Below are positions 26,144 through 38,532 of a stretch of 64,000 bases of DNA, piece by piece. The notes below the pieces were generated by a model, which ran no database searches, was not told the origin of the DNA, and saw only the letters and a program-made list of their open reading frames with translations. The stretch spans positions 3,567,230 to 3,631,229 of the forward strand of contig OY987249.1 of the NCBI GenBank assembly GCA_963920765.1, written 5' to 3'. The position numbers and the translations under genes are program-made. The DNA comes from Ulota crispa. Lineage: Eukaryota > Streptophyta > Bryopsida > Orthotrichales > Orthotrichaceae. Position 1 is the first letter of the stretch. Each line of letters opens with the position of its first letter.

Positions 26144-26796
26144 TTAACCCCTCACCGCCCATGGTAGTTTGAAGTATCTTAGAATTTGCTTGAAAGTGAA
26201 CAAAATGCCAGCATTTTGATCAATCTTATCAAATTTCTCTAAAGCGCAACCATACAAATTCAAAGTAGACATGTTATAGATCACATAGGAAAAGAAACCA
26301 CAACAATATCATTTATGGATTGAAAGATTATAATGTTTGATCATGAGGGTGTTAAAACCGCAAAAGTGATTTGAAGCCTTTCAATCCTCTTTTTGCATCT
26401 CAAACCTAAAATTGAGGGTACCAAAAAAATATGAGTATGTAAAGTATAACATGCATAACCCCAATCAATTTACGGCTTCTCAAAATCTATTCTACAATTT
26501 TTAGCTTGAATTTTTGATGTGATTTTTTCTCCAAGTTCTAGTGTACTTGAAGCTCATTTCCAAGAGCCTTCAACACTAGAAAGTGAAGATTTTCAATAGA
26601 CACCCTTGCATGAAATCTTGAATAGAAAAATCACTTTAATTCATTTTCAAAATCAGACTCCTGATGCTGAAATTAGACTTTAATAAGAGTTTGAAAATAA
26701 TAATAATCTCTAAAAAAAATCTTGTAGAAAGGTTGAGCATCCCTGAATAAAATTCAAAGAAGCCCGATTTGGACCCCTTGGGCGGTGAGGAGTTAA
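26144..26796. mobile_element. TTAA-flanked MITE, copy 1 (piggyBac-like ends)
   Basis: TTAA at 26144-26147 and at 26793-26796 bracket a 645-bp element with inverted ends (CCCCTCACCGCCCA at the left; TGGGCGGTGAGGAG at the right). The interior is homologous, in opposite orientation, to the element at 49064-49734: shared words include gatcacat, gattataatgttt, gtgttaaaac and aagtgatttgaag in the same order. No coding capacity is seen, so it would be non-autonomous. Confidence 0.82.
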
Positions 26797-27175
26797 AGTC
26801 TGGAACATTAACCTTGCTGAGAAATTTTACTTCCCCAACACAACAAAATTTAATTCATTGTGATAAAATCTGTGATAGAGTATGCACGTCTTTGGTTATA
26901 AAAAATTCTAACTTTGAAACCCCTAGTGGCAAGACGCCAATATTATATGTTACTGAAACTACATGGTTCCCAGCAATAATGCCGAGGTGGGATTTTCCTA
27001 TGGTTCGAGAGCAATAAGTACCTTCTTACTCAACTTCCTCTTAATGTTTCCAAATCAAACCCAAATTTTCACCTCCATAACAACGGGAACCTCTTTTAAG
27101 TTGCGTTTTTACAATCACAGTTATACCTGTACATCTTTAAACCCGGAATCGGTAGGCAAGCACCCCTGGTTTCAG

Positions 27176-27540
27176 TAAGGTAGCCGCACCCATGGGCATG
27201 ACGTCCCTATGGGTGCCATTGACAAAGTCAAAGTGGTTATGGGTACTTCAATGATATTTATGGAGACAAAGTGATGGTTGTGGGTAATTCCATGACGGTT
27301 TTGAGTACCCATCTCACTATTTAAGAACCATTTTAACATCTCTTACACATGGTTCATACAATTTCAGTGATTTTGGACTTTGAAAAATCTTTGTGAACAA
27401 ATGCTTGCAATTGGAACCTTGAAATTGATGCCAATATTTTTGGTTTCCACTTCCTAACTTACAGTATTTTTTTCAAAGTTAGTCAATTGTTTCCCTACTC
27501 CAAAATCCTTATTTCCACGCTTATGGGTGCGCCTACCTTA
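27176..27540. mobile_element. TA-flanked MITE with AGGTAG...GCACCCAT ends
   Basis: Inverted termini AGGTAGCCGCACCCAT and, at the right, ATGGGTGCGCCTACCT, each bordered by TA, as expected for Tc1/mariner-type insertion. The interior is AT-rich and non-coding. Another element with the same termini lies at 44013-44329, nested inside a Mutator-type MITE. A repeated pair of words (atgggtgcc, gggtacttcaatg) lies next to the left end. Confidence 0.75.
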
Positions 27541-27660
27541 AGTCCTATTGGAATTGGGTGATGCACAAAACACAAACCACCTACCTCGAATACCAATATA
27601 CTACTTGTTACTCAATGGAATGTGTTGCTTAAAGGGAGTGCGGCGGCAACTGCTAGCTAG

Positions 27661-29761
27661 CTAGTTGCCATGAAGCTGCCAGAGAGCAACAGTTGTTGCA
27701 AGCAATGCAACCAGAAGAGCAACAATGATCCCAGTCAAGGTGGAAACACTGTCCAGCTTGAAGGTGCAGACGAATTGATCATGATCAGCCCGTGGGAGGC
27801 AGCACACTAGACCTGGCCCATCCGGTTTGATGAGCACGGTTCTCTTCTCCCAAAGGCGTTGACGTCGCCATAGCCCAGCCCCTGTCTGTGCTGTCAATTT
27901 TGAGTTCGCAATGAAATTTCTGGTTTCCAACAAACCTTCTTAGCCAGGAAGGTAGACGAGTGAACAATCCATCCGGCACTTAGTGCACCTGTGCCGGACC
28001 ATCCCATAAAGCTCCCATCATATGGTTGAGGAAGCTGGGGCACATGGCCACCCCGTGCCCAATCTCCCTTCACAGGGTTTTTGATGTTGTAAGGAATATA
28101 TGTGTCCTTGCCGGTTCTGAAACGGCGTGGGCACAGCAAGTTGAGCATCAACTTCAGTGTAGCGCTTCCAGAATCATAATCTGCCGCTGATGATCGCTCC
28201 CACTTTACTACCCAGGGCGAAAAGGAGAAACCTTGAGATGTCGATTCGTTGTATGTCAAGGCTGCCGTGGGCTTCGGTCCTATCACACCTACTTGAGCAC
28301 CCATCTGTTTCTCATGCATACACGCTTACATAATTTAACTCGGGACTTCTGATCAAAGCCCAAGATTAAGCTCCTGAATCAAACTATAGATGTATTATGA
28401 TCAGTGTTCTTTTTTGTTCTCAAACACAAATATTATATATCAGGTCAGCCGGCACCCCTCTACGGTAGATTAATTATTAGACACTGACAGTAAATTTAGT
28501 TTACAGCATCCGATGTTTGGAGGTACCCTAGATCAACCCTAGCTACAGAGGACCGTTCATTTTCCTTGAACATGTAGGAACTAAAATTCTGTGTTGACAG
28601 AAATATGGCTAGATTTATCCAGAAAATGAAAAACTGATTACGATGCACCGACAAGGAGATTTTCCTGATGGACTCATGAAATTCAGACTCTTGTACGTTT
28701 CCACAAGAAATCTAACGATGTCACTGCTCCCCTTTAGCTAGGGTTTGACGGTGAGGATCTCTCTTGTGAAGCCACTGACGGCTATGGACGTAAGGTACTA
28801 TGCTCTAATTGCGACCCTCACATTTAAAGCATTCCATAGTTCGTCCAAGAATGGGTATGAGATGGTTCTTGAATGGACCCTTCTTAGTCTTAAAAGAAAA
28901 GGTGTATTTTATAGCAAGAGTCAATCACATTCCTCTATTTACTTGATCTCTTTACAAGTCGCAAGGGGACGCTTTATGGGAGACATAAGGTCACACAAAT
29001 AGGTGCCTACTACAAAAAACTTTGAAAATTCATCAACAATTCAAAAATGTTTCAAAAAATATGAAAAAAATTGAGTTACATGTAGCATCCATTTCTCTTT
29101 GACGGAAAATTAGGCAGAAAATCTTCATGTCTTGAAAAGCCCAAGAAAATCCAGAACAGCCCTTACAGTGACGGTTTTAGAGCGACTACCTTACCTGCGT
29201 GGAGTTCTGGAACGAGATGAGGTCATTGGACGTTGGGGGAGAGAAGGAAACGGGGCACCGATTATCGTTCGCCCACTGCGCAGTCAAGCGAATGGTCATC
29301 ATGTCAATGAAGAAACCCCGCATGTTACTCTGATTCGTTTCCAGGATGCCGTCCCAAAGGATGTCCAGCAACTCCACCTTCACTGCGTATCTATCTGGGC
29401 TTTCCTTCCGATAATACGGCTGCAGTTTCAGGGTGACGAGCTCCACCGCTTCGTCTGGGGACCTGCACGAGAACTGCAGAGGCGCTGCCCGCACCCACTC
29501 CCAATTCACATCACCGCGCTGCACTAATTCCTTCTCTGGCTTGAGCTCCCCCACAACCACCCGATCATCTTCCGCCCTCACCGTCTCCTTCAAGGAGATG
29601 TACAAAACGCCGTCCTCCGCCTCCTCGTCCACCTCCACGCCTAGTCCTGTCTTCCACTCACGATCCCCACCCTCCTTGTCCACCTCCTGCAATATCGTCC
29701 ACCCTTGCTCCAAGGAAGCCCGAAGTCCTTCCGGAGCTTCTTCACCGACCCTTGCTGCCAT
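27661..29761 (-). CDS. Unrecognised 386-aa protein with C-terminal membrane anchor, 3 exons
   Basis: I do not recognise this family. Exons in transcript order: 29761-29195, 28304-27936, 27885-27661, a total of 1,161 nt with all junctions in phase 0. The donors are CAG|gtaagg and AAG|gtttgt, and the last intron is only 50 bp. The N-terminal third is acidic (EGLRASLEQGW, VEVDEEAEDGVLYISLKE). The middle has a Trp/Tyr-rich, probably beta-strand-rich region (QMGAQVGVIGPKPTAAL, SFSPWVVKWERSSA, GSFMGWSGTGALSAGW), followed by a basic patch (GLWRRQRLWEKR) and a single hydrophobic segment at about residues 362-383 ending four residues from the C-terminus. That layout is typical of a tail-anchored protein facing the cytosol (inference). 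I chose the ATG at 29761; an in-frame ATG at 29845 would add 28 residues. Its start codon is about 600 bp from the divergent CHAT gene. Constitution of the gene is well supported by phase; the function is unknown. Confidence 0.75.
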
Positions 29762-30367
29762 TACTCCTAACTCCTCCAACACCGGTCCATGTATCGAACT
29801 CGAAGAGTAAGTTACGACATCTTGAGAAAAGCAAACGTCATGCATAGGTTCGTCTACTTTAAGAAATGTCTGTATCTGGACGAGCAAGAAAACAAAGGGT
29901 GTTTTCCAGAGAACATCACACAGTGTCTCGGACAGCGAGCTTCTGCGTTGGCCTAGCTAATTTAGGAGTCGTGAACTGCACGAGCGCACCAGGGTTTTTT
30001 TTTGTACTGTAGCTGCACAGTAAATGTACATACGTGTCCTCTGCAGTGAGGTGGAAATCTCGAGGGACCGCATCGCATTCGTCTATTTCGAACCTTACTG
30101 TACTGTATCGAATCTGGCTGTTTATCGCCAGAAAAAAGTGCGCTCAGCGCACTGTCGGGGTTTCATGTTGCAGGAATAAGTTTTGTCTTCTGCTGTCTTA
30201 AGCTGCCAGCATCGCCAATAATTAAGTGAAGTATGATTTTTCTCGATCGTTCGGCTCGTCCTTCATTTTAAGTCTGGTGGGATCGAACGCCCTGTCGATT
30301 TCTGAAGTTTTTCATTCCGTAGCTGGGGCTTGTATTTTAGGTCGAGCTCGAACGATCAGAGTCTCTC
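29762..30367. promoter_or_regulatory. Divergent promoter region between the anchored protein and the CHAT gene
   Basis: 606 bp lies between the two divergent start codons, so both core promoters and 5' untranslated regions must fit here, or one overlaps an upstream intron. No clear TATA box was recognised for either strand. The region contains a run of T at 29994-30002. Confidence 0.5.
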
Positions 30368-33300
30368 ATGATGGTTGAAGAGGTGTCTGCCATGTCTGCA
30401 CGTGATGGCACGAGGGCTGAAGATTTTGGGTTACTAGCAGAGCAATGTTCCACGGAAGGGGGAATCCAAGCGCGTTCCATCTGGGAGAGACACAAGCAGA
30501 TGGCGAACAAGTACAGAGAGGAGGGAAACGTGGTGATGCAGCTTTATCACAGCAAGCTTCTAGCGGATGGGTTAACTCTGGCGGCGCAAAATATAGGGCA
30601 AGACGTAGGGAAGGGAGTGGCGGGGTTCATGGCGGGAGCGAATGTGACATGGAAGGAGGCCACATACTGGGTGCACCGGTGGGTGAAGCTGGTGCTGGAG
30701 CAGAAGAGCGGGGATAATCCCTTGGTCAGGAGGCCGGAATTTCGCGACATGAGACGCAAGCTTGTGGTGGCATGTTGTCATCAGCTGCGCTTGTCGAGGT
30801 TCGACGAGGTGATTGAGACAGCAAATTTTTTCTTGCAAGTACTGAAGCCGGCAGAAGCCGTGACGGAGGAGCAGCTGGGCGTGCAGCTGATGAAAGCAAC
30901 TGCAAGGCATTTTCTGGGGTCAGCAGCCGCTGTGATCGACTTCTACGTCGCCGTGCAGCTTGCCCAGCAGCTGAACTGCAAAGAGGTCGAGGCCAAAGCG
31001 TGGTATGGCATGTACAAGAGCCTGAGACTGACGGACAGTTTGCTGTATGCTGATGACATCCATTTCTGTTTGGACAGGTATAAGGAACTTGTTTCTCAAG
31101 TGCCGGACGGCAGGGTACATGTGGAGGCACTATTCGGCACCCATCCGATATTGAGCTGTGATCATCAGCAAGAAACAGAGACGATACAGAGGTTGGAGAA
31201 GGAATTACTGGCGAAAGAACAGTCATCATTTCACCTGGCAGAGCACCACTTTTCATTAGGACGCTTGCAATTAAAGCACAAGGAGCTTGTGAAGGGAGAG
31301 GAGAATTTGAAGAAAGCAATCCAACTATGGCGCAGCACACCTGTCATCAAAGGCTCCGGTGTCGTGCATCAGGTGACTGCCCAGCTCCAAATGGCGCCAG
31401 CCTTTCAGCTGCTTCAGCTGTGCCTTGTTGAGCAGGTATTGCCAAGCTCATCTGAGTGAACCGGGTTTTGTGGTTACATGCGCAGATATAGGTATGCTCG
31501 TAGCAATGACATAGCCCTGCGAGGGATCATTGCCTTCTGAAACATGACATTGTGTTGATAGGGAAAACCGATGGAAGCCATGATTTGGGCTGAGAGAGCG
31601 CGAGCACGGATGCTTCGAAATGCCTTGATACATGCTGCAGGGCACGAAGATGAATTCGACGAGGACGATAAGCAGGCTGAAGATAAAATCATGGCAGCTC
31701 TCAGCAGCTGCACAGGGTCGGTTGTGGCTGTTGAATATAGCTTTGTGGGAATAACTCTGCTCATATGGGTGTTGAAGCCAGGATTCCCTCCAACTGTACA
31801 CCAGGTAATATTTGTAGTTCGATGATGGTAAGTTTTGTCATATTTTTAACGGAAAATATCGAAAATAGGCCTGACAGTTGGCCGTATTTCGAAAATAGTC
31901 CTCACAATTCAGAAATATCAAAAATAGGCCTCATGTAGGTCTTGAGTTTTTGTGGTTGATTTCTTTCAATTTCCAAATCGATTTATGAAGGAATTTTTTC
32001 TATTATTTTCTCTATTACACATTATGAATATTGAATGATTAGATTTTCAACCTGCTTTTGAGCCAATGTCTACAAATTGCAAACGGTTTTTTCCCAATTC
32101 AACCGGCTAGCTTTGAACTAGCTTTTGGTTCTTCCCGGATTGCCTCATCATATATAAAAAGTAGGCCTTGCAACTAAGGTGACCAAAATTTTGTGCATGT
32201 TTATTTATGGGAATTGATATGAGCACACCTGGGGTTTGATATTTGCACACAAGGAGAGGAGTAAATTTTAGATATTTACCATCAACAAGCTGAATATGGA
32301 AATTTCAAATTCAAATTTGGATTTATAAACCTTGATTTAGTTTAGAACCATAATGGAGGTTACAATTGGACTATGCCCAATGAAAAAGCTTAGCTAGGGG
32401 GCAAAAATTATTACTTTTACCCTTGTTTGTAAAAAAAGTTAAGCTTATTCATTGGGCATAGTTCAATTGTAACCTCCATTATGGTTCTAATCTAAATCAA
32501 GGTCTCTAAACCCAAATCTGAATTTGAAATTTCCATATTCAGCTTGTTGATGGTAAATATCTAAAATTTACTCCTCTCCTTGTGTGCAAATATCAAACCC
32601 CAGGTGTGCTCATATCAATTCCCATAAATAAACATGCACAAAATTTTGGTCACCTTAGTTGCAAGGCCTACTTTTTATATATGATGAGGCAATCCGGGAA
32701 GAACCAAAAGCTAGTTCAAAGCTAGCCGGTTGAAATGGGGAAAAACCGTTTGCAATTTGTAAACATTGGCTCAAAAGCCGGTTGAAAATCTAATCATTCA
32801 ATATTCATAATGTGTAATAGAGAAAATAACAGAAAAAATTTCTTCATAAATCGATTTGGGAATTGAAAGAAATCAACCACAAAAACTCAAGACCTACATG
32901 AGGCCTATTTTTGATATTTCTGAATTGTGAGGACTATTTTCGAAATACGGCCAATTGTCAGGCCTATTTTCGATATTTTCCCTATTTTTAATCAAAGCTC
33001 TCACAGTGAACATTTTGAGGATGATTCAGTGTTTAACACTCGCGTGATCTTTTGCATGCTTATTTACAATGCTTGAGATGTGCGTGTTCTTCACCAATTC
33101 TGGACACCATGAAAAGCAGAGATCGGCGTCTAGATGGAAGAAATATTTGAAGTTCGCTCTAGAAAGTTTGTTACAAGATTATCCACACAGCTGTGATTCT
33201 TGTCTGGCACCTCAGAAGTGATGAAGGTCGAATTCCTGACTGGAATCTGAAACCTCTGAAGGTGAAGTTGAAGTTAAAAGGGAATTCCAGATAGGACTGC

Positions 33301-35500
33301 TTAAACAACATTTGAACATAGCGAAGCTCACTTCATTGAAGTTTTCTTTTACCAGGTGTCCCTCGACGAATTCGACTTCCTTGGCCAAGACGGCAACCAG
33401 CCTTTACTGAAGAACCTGGAGGTCTACCTGGAAAAGTTGCTGACTTTAATGAATACTAGCAGAGTCAGCGACAAGACAACCAAATTTTATCTTACTAGCT
33501 TCCATAAGATTCTTATAGATCCCATAAAACAAGAAATGACAGGGGTCGACACCATTATCTTCGTTCCTATTCACGTATGCAACTGAATACCCTGTGGCTC
33601 TGAACGTTTGAACTACTTTGTGCTTGTACCTTCAATGAACCAATGGCGAGCATCGACTGTATAGTAGCTCTTTGGACAGTGTCTCGTTTTCATGCTTGTA
33701 ACTATGCAATTCGTCCTAATCTCATGCTTGTAACAAAAAGTTTAAATTCTGGCTTATGTTAGTGCTTATCCCGGTTGATACTCGTGACTTTGGCAGGTCT
33801 TGCACCGGCTTCCCTGGACCGCGCTAATTGACGAGCAACAAAAGGATGGAGAGAAGTATTTGATCCAGCGATTTGCAGTAGTGATTGTTCCGTCGTTATT
33901 TGCGCTGGGAGTCTACTCTGCACACTTGGCACGAAACATTTCGCGTAGCAATACTGTCGATGTCGACGAGATTCTGGTGGTTGCAAATCCGTGGCCGCTG
34001 TCATTACCCAAATTGCCTCCATTACTTGGTGGGGAGGCAGAGGCCGCTGCAATAGTAAAGCTTGTGAAGGCACACACGGGTACGTCTGCTCACTGGATGG
34101 TCACGGGAATCCTTGCCATACATTGAAAGGCCAATTAAAGAGATTCGGCGGCAAGAACTCGTTGGCATCCTCACGAAAGTCCTCACTTAAGGCACGATGA
34201 TCCTTAGCATCAACCTAGGCTGGCTCCCACGCTACTCCTTGTTGGATCTAGCCATGTCATCATCCTCCCACGACCTGATATTCCTCCGTCTTCTTAAGTC
34301 TCCCGCTCATTTCACGTTCGTTTTCACAGCTTTGACCCCTCTCCAAGCACCAGTTTGCCCACCTTTCGTGAGCTGGCCTGACCTAGTAGTATGTCAAGGA
34401 TGACAAGCAAGGATGAGAGCTCTTTGTCTTTAATCTTTTAACCATGACAAGTAAGGGGGCTGATTCTCCCTAACCTACAGTAAACTTGTTCAACTCAGTG
34501 GCATGTAGTCCCCACGACCAACCTATGTCTTAGACTATAGGGTGTCAAATGAACAGAGTTTACAGGTAATTATGCTAGCTTCCATATGCGTTTCTCTCTT
34601 TATCTTCAAGCCAGATGAAAAGATAATTTGCGGACTAACTGTGAGAAAGTTTTATGGTCTGCAGGGTTGGTAACGAGAGTGTACAAAGGAGAAGATGCCA
34701 ACAGAGAAGCAGTGATCGAGAACCTCCCCAAAGCGAAGTGGGTGCACATGGCGTGTCACAACATAGTGAACGAGAAGTACAATGCAGGGGCACTGATGTT
34801 AGCGGCACCTGCAATGAAGAGCGCCATTGGTAATTGGATGACTCAACTGAAATGGTCGCAGGAACAGCAGGGGACGTCGAAGTGTCAGTTGCTACCATCT
34901 GGGACGACGTTTGCATCATCCACCAATTTTGGATCACTCGTGGGTACCCCGATAGACGAGGTCTCGTCGCAGGATGAAATGATCCGAGCGGTACTCAGTG
35001 CGCAACAGCTCAGCAACTACAAGTTGCAGGCGTGCGGGGTGCTGCTCAGTGCTTGCAGCTCCTCGGAGGGCGTGCTGGTCGGCGAGGAGGGCATCTTAGG
35101 CCTGGCTCGAGCATTGCTTGTGGCCGGTGCTCCTGCAGTGCTTTTGTCCCTCTGGAACACGCAGGATGTGCAGACAAGTGAGCTCATGACGCAGGTGTAC
35201 AAGAGGTTGATCACAGGGCGGCACCTCGAGACAAGGCTTCCTTACAATTTGGCCTTCGCTCACAGGGAAGCAGTTCTGAGCATGATTGGTAAGGAAGACA
35301 TTCAAGTCCGGGATTGGGCAGTTTTTCAAATCTATGGAACTCCTGATGTTACGTTCCCAGTTGGTAATCAATTTGGCTCATGGCTGCGGAGATCAAATAC
35401 TGCTACTAATATCATTGCTCTAGGCATCGCTTTCTGCTCCATACTCGTGGCGGTACTGTATAGATTATGCACCATAGATGTGATCTTCGGCAAAGGATGA
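30368..35500 (+). CDS. CHAT-domain protease-like protein with helical repeats and C-terminal membrane anchor, 882 aa, 5 exons
   Basis: Exons: 30368-31435, 31562-31804, 33356-33574, 33797-34079, 34665-35500; the total is 2,649 nt, all in phase. The first about 440 residues are alpha-helical with TPR-like segments (EVEAKAWYGMYKSLR, HFSLGRLQLKHKELVKGEEN). The C-terminal half is a CHAT domain, a caspase/separase-related cysteine peptidase fold: DTIIFVPIHVLHRLPWTAL, then the histidine motif WVHMACHN (His636) and the cysteine motif VLLSACSSSEG (Cys735), followed by GLARALLVAGAPAVLLSLW. Both residues expected of the catalytic dyad are present, so an active enzyme is plausible; the substrate is unknown. 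A hydrophobic segment at about residues 853-873, nine residues from the end, predicts a tail anchor with the protease in the cytosol (inference). The longest intron (31805-33355) carries a 1.13-kb palindromic element. An in-frame second ATG follows immediately after the first. Confidence 0.88.
31850..32982. mobile_element. 1.13-kb near-palindromic Mutator-type element in CHAT gene intron 2
   Basis: Arms of about 540 bp (31850-32392 and 32439-32982) are almost perfect reverse complements around a spacer of about 46 bp. The termini read GGAAAATATCGAAAATAGGC. The flanks are a perfect 9-bp direct repeat, TATTTTTAA, at 31841-31849 and 32983-32991, the signature length for Mutator-like elements. 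No coding sequence is seen. High arm identity suggests recent insertion or ongoing arm homogenisation. A transcript of the intron would fold into a long hairpin. Confidence 0.93.
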
Positions 35501-35592
35501 GTGCGAATTTATGATTTCCAGTTTCCGTATCATTCTCAGAGCGATCCTCTGTTATTTAATAAATGAATCTTGCTCGCTTGCCAGTCCTTGCT

Positions 35593-36110
35593 TAGGCTAG
35601 AGTGCAATTTTCAGCCCCATCCATGCAATATTACTGCCCCACCCTAATGAACCCCCCCGTTTCCCCTTTCTTAACCATGGTGGCCCCAAAAGGGGTCATT
35701 ACTCATATTTATCCAATTAGTTCCACTAAAATTCCCAAGCATTTGACACCCTAAGCTTAGGCTAGAGTGCAATTTCCAGCCGCATCCATGCATTATAGCT
35801 ACCCCATCCCAATCAACCTTCTGTTTCCTCTTTTTGAACCATGGTGGCCTCAAAAGAGGTCAATACTCATATTCACCCAACTATCCCCTGAAAAAGTCTA
35901 AATACCATTAATTCCACTAAAATTCCCAAGCACTTGACACCCTAAGCTTAGGCTAGAGTGCAACTTTCAGCCCCATCCATGCATTATTGCTACCCCCATC
36001 CCAATCAACCTTCCGTTTCCTTTTTCTTAGCCATGGTGACCCCAAAAGAGGTCAATACTCATATTCACCCAATTAATTCCACTAAAATTTCCACGCATTT
36101 CCCAAGTCTT
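35593..36110. repeat. Tandem repeat, 3 copies of a 165-190-bp unit
   Basis: Three head-to-tail copies start at 35593, 35758 and 35949 with taggctagagtgcaa and continue through ccatccatgca, accatggtg and ccactaaaattcc. Copy 2 is longer by about 25 bp (with cccctgaaaaagtctaa). The array begins 93 bp downstream of the CHAT gene stop codon, so it may be partly transcribed as 3' untranslated region. Confidence 0.9.
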
Positions 36111-36265
36111 CAATCTCTTGCCCTCTTACTCTTTCCTTCTTGGATTTTTTTCTTACACCATGTGAGTACCTATCAGAAATGAAAATGCAAGTTCAAAATA
36201 AACATATTACATATAAAGCTCCAAAATCCAAAAATATTGGCAAGACTTTATAAAAGAACATGGGG

Positions 36266-36727
36266 TTAAAACCAACCTTCCAAATGCATCAATATTACCC
36301 TCTCTTTTTCCATATCATGCCTCCAACGACACATCACACTCCTATCAGATCCCTTGGCATTACCACGCTTTACTGCTCCACCACCATCATAAATGCCTCT
36401 GCTAATTTCTTCAATGTGTATACATTTAGTGGAAGGGATTTCATCAAAGACCAACATGCCAACAATGATGTTGTTATCCACTAACACCATAGAGTGGTGA
36501 ATTTCACCCAAATCCTCCACAGCTTTGTCCTTATTATAGGTCGACCACTCCTCTTTAGTCAAAAGATAAAGTTTTTTAACCCTCAGAACCTTCCGCAAAC
36601 TAGAAGGAACTAAAATTCTTGAAGCCTTGAAAGAAGCTATGATATCAAACCCAATGATGCTAAGGTATGAGCGGGGAGCAATGAGCGTTGAGCAGTGAGC
36701 AGTTGGATTTGAGCAGTGAAAATTCAC
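36266..36727 (-). other. Uncertain 153-codon open frame
   Basis: An uninterrupted minus-strand frame. Its first about 25 codons come from the GAGC-rich end of the adjacent element at 36.67 kb, so the apparent start is probably not original. The remainder (for example VEDLGEIHHSMVLVDNN) does not resemble a family I recognise. It could be a captured or decayed gene fragment, or chance. Confidence 0.2.
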
Positions 36728-37220
36728 ATTTTACTAAAAAAATATTTTTTAAAACAAGAAATAGTGAGGTTAAGCCAAAAAATAGTAATGAAAAAATTAA
36801 TAAAATTGACAAATTACTAATTAAACTTGGAAGAAAAGAGCTTTTATAAATTCATTTAATGTCCAGATAATATTTACAAAGGCAAAAATGGTAAAGATTC
36901 TATTTTACGCACAAGAAGAGAACTTTGAATTGGATGAAAAATGAAATTTAGTCACCCATGATCAAAAAACATTCATCTAATCATTCATCCAAGTATCATC
37001 CAACAAATGAGATTATGACATGGATTTTGGGTACATAATGTTTTTCTTTTTTCTTTTTCTTTTTTTCTTTTTCTTCTTTCTGCTAAAAAAGTGTTTTTTG
37101 TTTTTTTTCGGATTTTTTTTGTGTATTTTAGGACCCTCCTCGGAACCTGGAGGCCCACTTTTGGTGGTTTTTGACTTTGTAAAAGCCTCCTTAGAATCCA
37201 AGGAGCACTTCTAAAAATAG

Positions 37221-37253
<33 letters not shown>

Positions 37254-38499
37254 TTTTTGGATTTTTTTTTGTACATTAGGACCCTCCTCAGAATTTGGAG
37301 GCCCACTTTTGGTGGTTTTCAACTTTGTAAGAGCCTCCTTGGAATTCAAGGAGCACTTCTAAAAATAAATTTTTTTTTTTTTTTTTTGGATTTTTTTTGG
37401 TGTATTAGGACCCTCCTTGGAATCTAGAGGCCCACTTTTGGTGGTTTTGGATTTTGTAAGAGCCTCCTCAAAATCCAAGGAGCACTTCTAAAAATAGATT
37501 TTTACAAAAAAAAATTTGGATTTTGTTTTATGTATTAGGACCCTCCTCGAAATCTTGAGGCCCAATTTTGGTGGTTTTGGATTTTGTTAAAGCCTCCTCG
37601 GAATCCATGGAGCACATCTAAAAATAGATTTTCTTTTTTCTTTTTTCTTTTTTTTGGATTTCTTTTTTTGTGTATTGGGACCCTCCTTGGAACTTGGAGG
37701 CCCACTTTTGGTAGTTTTGGATTTTGTAAAAGCCTCCTTGAATATGAAGATCACTTCTAAAACTAGCAATTTTTATTTTTTATTTTTTATAGGTTTTATT
37801 TTTGTGTTTTAGGACCCTTCTCGGAACCCAACAAGCCTATTTGTGCACATTATGAATTTTGTAAAGGAGTCATAGAATTTGTTAAAATTGCAAAATTCAA
37901 AAAAGGTCAACAAAATCTAGAGTATTTAATAAGTAACTTAGTTGTTATTGCTAAAAATCAGCTACACTGACCTCTTTAGAAAGAAAATTGTCAAATTTAT
38001 CTAATCCTTGCCTTGCAGGTATTTACAAAATCCAAAACTACCAAAAGTGGGCCTCCAAGTTCTGAGTAGGGTCCCAATACACAAAAAAAGAAATCCAAAA
38101 AAAATAAAAATAAAATAACATAAAAATCTATTTTTAGATGTGCTCCACGGATTTCGAGGAGGCTTTAATAAAATCCAAAACCACCAAAATTGGGCCTTGA
38201 GATTTTGAGGAGGGTCCTAATACATTAAAAAAAAATCCAAATTTTTTTTTTGTAAAAATCTATTTTTAGAAGTGCTCCTCGGATTCTGAGGAGGCTTTTA
38301 CAAAATCCAAAACCACCAAAAGTGGGCCTCTAGATTCCAAGGAGGGTCCTAATACACCAAAAAAAATCCAAAAAAATATATATATATATTTTAAGAAGTG
38401 CTCCTCGGATTCCAAGGAGGCTCTTACAAAGTTGAAAACCACCAAAAGTGGGCCTCCAAATTCCGAGGAGGGTCCTAATACACAAAAAAAATCCAAAAA

Positions 38500-38532
<33 letters not shown>

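Noticed and set aside
29433..29810. 125-codon plus-strand Ser/Pro-rich frame
   Set aside because: Antisense shadow of the first exon of the 386-aa anchored protein gene.
30726..31340. 204-codon minus-strand frame
   Set aside because: Antisense shadow of the first exon of the CHAT gene; no domain pattern.
37013..37214. Overlapping frames coding for poly-Phe/Lys peptides
   Set aside because: Low-complexity T-rich sequence at the edge of the inverted array.
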